Below are positions 4,548 to 5,185 of a stretch of 5,185 bases of DNA, one piece after another. This DNA is from an uncultured Actinomyces sp. (lineage in GTDB: Bacteria > Actinomycetota > Actinomycetes > Actinomycetales > Actinomycetaceae). How positions within the stretch are numbered: position 1 is the stretch's first letter; each line of letters starts with the position of its first letter. The notes under the pieces were generated by a model. The model made no database searches and was not told where the DNA came from. It worked only from the letters and a program-made list of their open reading frames with translations. The stretch spans positions 1-5,185 of the forward strand of contig CAMFDH010000118.1 in the NCBI GenBank assembly GCA_945949035.1, in the 5' to 3' direction. A program made the translations under genes and the position numbers.

Positions 4548-5132
4548 CTAGTCGTCGTCGTCCGTGTCGTCTTCCTCGTCCTTGCGGAGCCACGGCGGGA
4601 GGTTTTTGTCGTCCCGGGCCTCGTCGAGTCCGTTCTTGTTCACGGTCTCCCTGAACTTGATCTGCGGGTTCAGCGCCGACTCGGCGACTCGCCCCCGCCG
4701 CTTCCGGCCGCCGGAACCACTGTCGGGGGAGTCCGAAGAATCCCCGTCCTTCTGGGGCCACGGCGGCAGGTTGCCGTTCCCGCCCCGCGCCTCGGCGGCT
4801 GTAACGGTCTGGAGGTAACCTCCCTGGCGCCGGGCGCGATTGTCCCTGCGGGCCATCGAGACGTCGTTGATGCCGAGCATCAGGGCGTCGATGGAGGAGT
4901 TGGCCTCCTGGTTGATCTGTCGGCGGACCTGGGCCTCGTCGGCCGGGTTGCCGCTGCGGCGGGCGGCGGCGAGAGCCTGGCGGCGACGCTCCGGGGTTGA
5001 GGTGTCGTACCTGTTGTTCCCGTCCCGGGTCTGGCTGGCTGCTCCGTCGGACCGGGTGTTGCCGGGTGCCTCAGCCACAGTAGGGCGCCCTCGCCGGGCG
5101 AACGGTGCGGAGATCTGGTCGTATCCGTTCAT
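4548..5132 (-). CDS. Hydrophilic protein with duplicated NLPPW-x2-KD motif and acidic tail
   Basis: 194 residues from ATG 5130-5132, preceded by GAGGTGA a few nt upstream and overlapping the upstream stop as ATGA. The protein is rich in Arg, Asp, Asn, Gly and Ser and has almost no hydrophobic core, so most of it is probably disordered. One helical segment (about 46-100: PERRRQALAAARRSGNP, then EAQVRRQINQEANSSIDALMLG) is the best candidate for a folded part. Two related blocks follow: EAR...NLPPWPQKD (114-129) and EAR...NLPPWLRKD (171-185), separated by a Ser/Asp- and Arg/Lys-rich linker (GGRKRRGR, 141-148). The C-terminus is EEDDTDDDD. Duplicated short motifs on a disordered chain suggest docking to a partner, for example an assembly or scaffold-type role, but this is a guess. 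It has no signal peptide or membrane helix and matches no family I recognise. Confidence 0.7.
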   Translation of the reverse strand: MNGYDQISAPFARRGRPTVAEAPGNTRSDGAASQTRDGNNRYDTSTPERRRQALAAARRSGNPADEAQVRRQINQEANSSIDALMLGINDVSMARRDNRARRQGGYLQTVTAAEARGGNGNLPPWPQKDGDSSDSPDSGSGGRKRRGRVAESALNPQIKFRETVNKNGLDEARDDKNLPPWLRKDEEDDTDDDD

Positions 5133-5185
5133 CGGATCACCTCGCGGAGGGCGTGAATTTCGGCGCTACTCATGCACACAGGGTA
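5129..5185 (-). CDS. 3' end of an upstream minus-strand gene (5' end outside window)
   Basis: The minus-strand frame ending at TGA 5129-5131 is open to the right edge and reads YPVC followed by MSSAEIHALREVIR. The stop overlaps the ATG of the 194-residue gene by 4 nt (ATGA), the usual sign of coupled genes in one operon. Its last codons (GAG GTG ATC) provide the GAGGTGA ribosome binding site for that gene. The visible ATG at 5171-5173 would give only 14 residues and has no clear Shine-Dalgarno within the window, so the true start is probably further upstream. The fragment is too short to identify; it looks helical. Confidence 0.5.
   Translation of the reverse strand, partial: YPVCMSSAEIHALREVIR

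Noticed and set aside
1..5185. CRISPR array, insertion sequence or transposase
   Set aside because: No regularly spaced direct repeats, no terminal inverted repeats flanking a transposase-like gene, and no DDE or recombinase motifs in any frame.

Overview
The window is GC-rich, compactly coded DNA with genes on both strands. Start codons include GTG, Shine-Dalgarno sequences are clear (AAGGTGA, GGAG, AGGAGG types), and several genes overlap by 4 nt. The content is a DUF1360-type membrane protein, small Cys/His proteins, two different glycosyltransferases and a SAM methyltransferase, among short unrecognised genes. This suggests an accessory region of a tailed bacteriophage or prophage of a high-GC actinobacterium (Streptomyces-like host). 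The host and the phage assignment are inferences; no capsid, tail, terminase, integrase or replication gene is visible here.

Left part (1-968): a partial plus-strand gene with two C-x4-G-H-x3-H motifs converges on, and overlaps, a minus-strand gene for a possible helical DNA-binding protein (227-703). Between this gene and the next lies a non-coding stretch with four inverted repeats. The largest is a 17-bp perfect stem followed by TTTT, read as a plus-strand terminator.

Middle part (969-3766): a minus-strand sugar-modification cassette. From upstream to downstream it holds a GT-B glycosyltransferase of the GT4 type, a class I SAM methyltransferase translationally coupled to it by a GTGA overlap, and, 384 nt further on, a GT-A glycosyltransferase whose motifs resemble GT13 (GnT-I). 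The gap between the methyltransferase and the GT-A enzyme is filled almost exactly by one small plus-strand gene of unknown function. Its stop codon interlocks with the methyltransferase stop, and its Shine-Dalgarno abuts that of the GT-A gene. The three enzymes could build and O-methylate a glycan on a virion protein or on the host surface; the target is not visible here.

Right part (3767-5185): a divergent promoter region feeds a plus-strand pair, the DUF1360-like membrane protein and a 66-residue zinc-ribbon-like protein. This pair ends at two tandem stem-loops. Converging on them is a minus-strand gene for a hydrophilic, repeat-containing protein with an acidic tail and a duplicated NLPPW motif. 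It overlaps by 4 nt the 3' end of another minus-strand gene that runs off the right edge.
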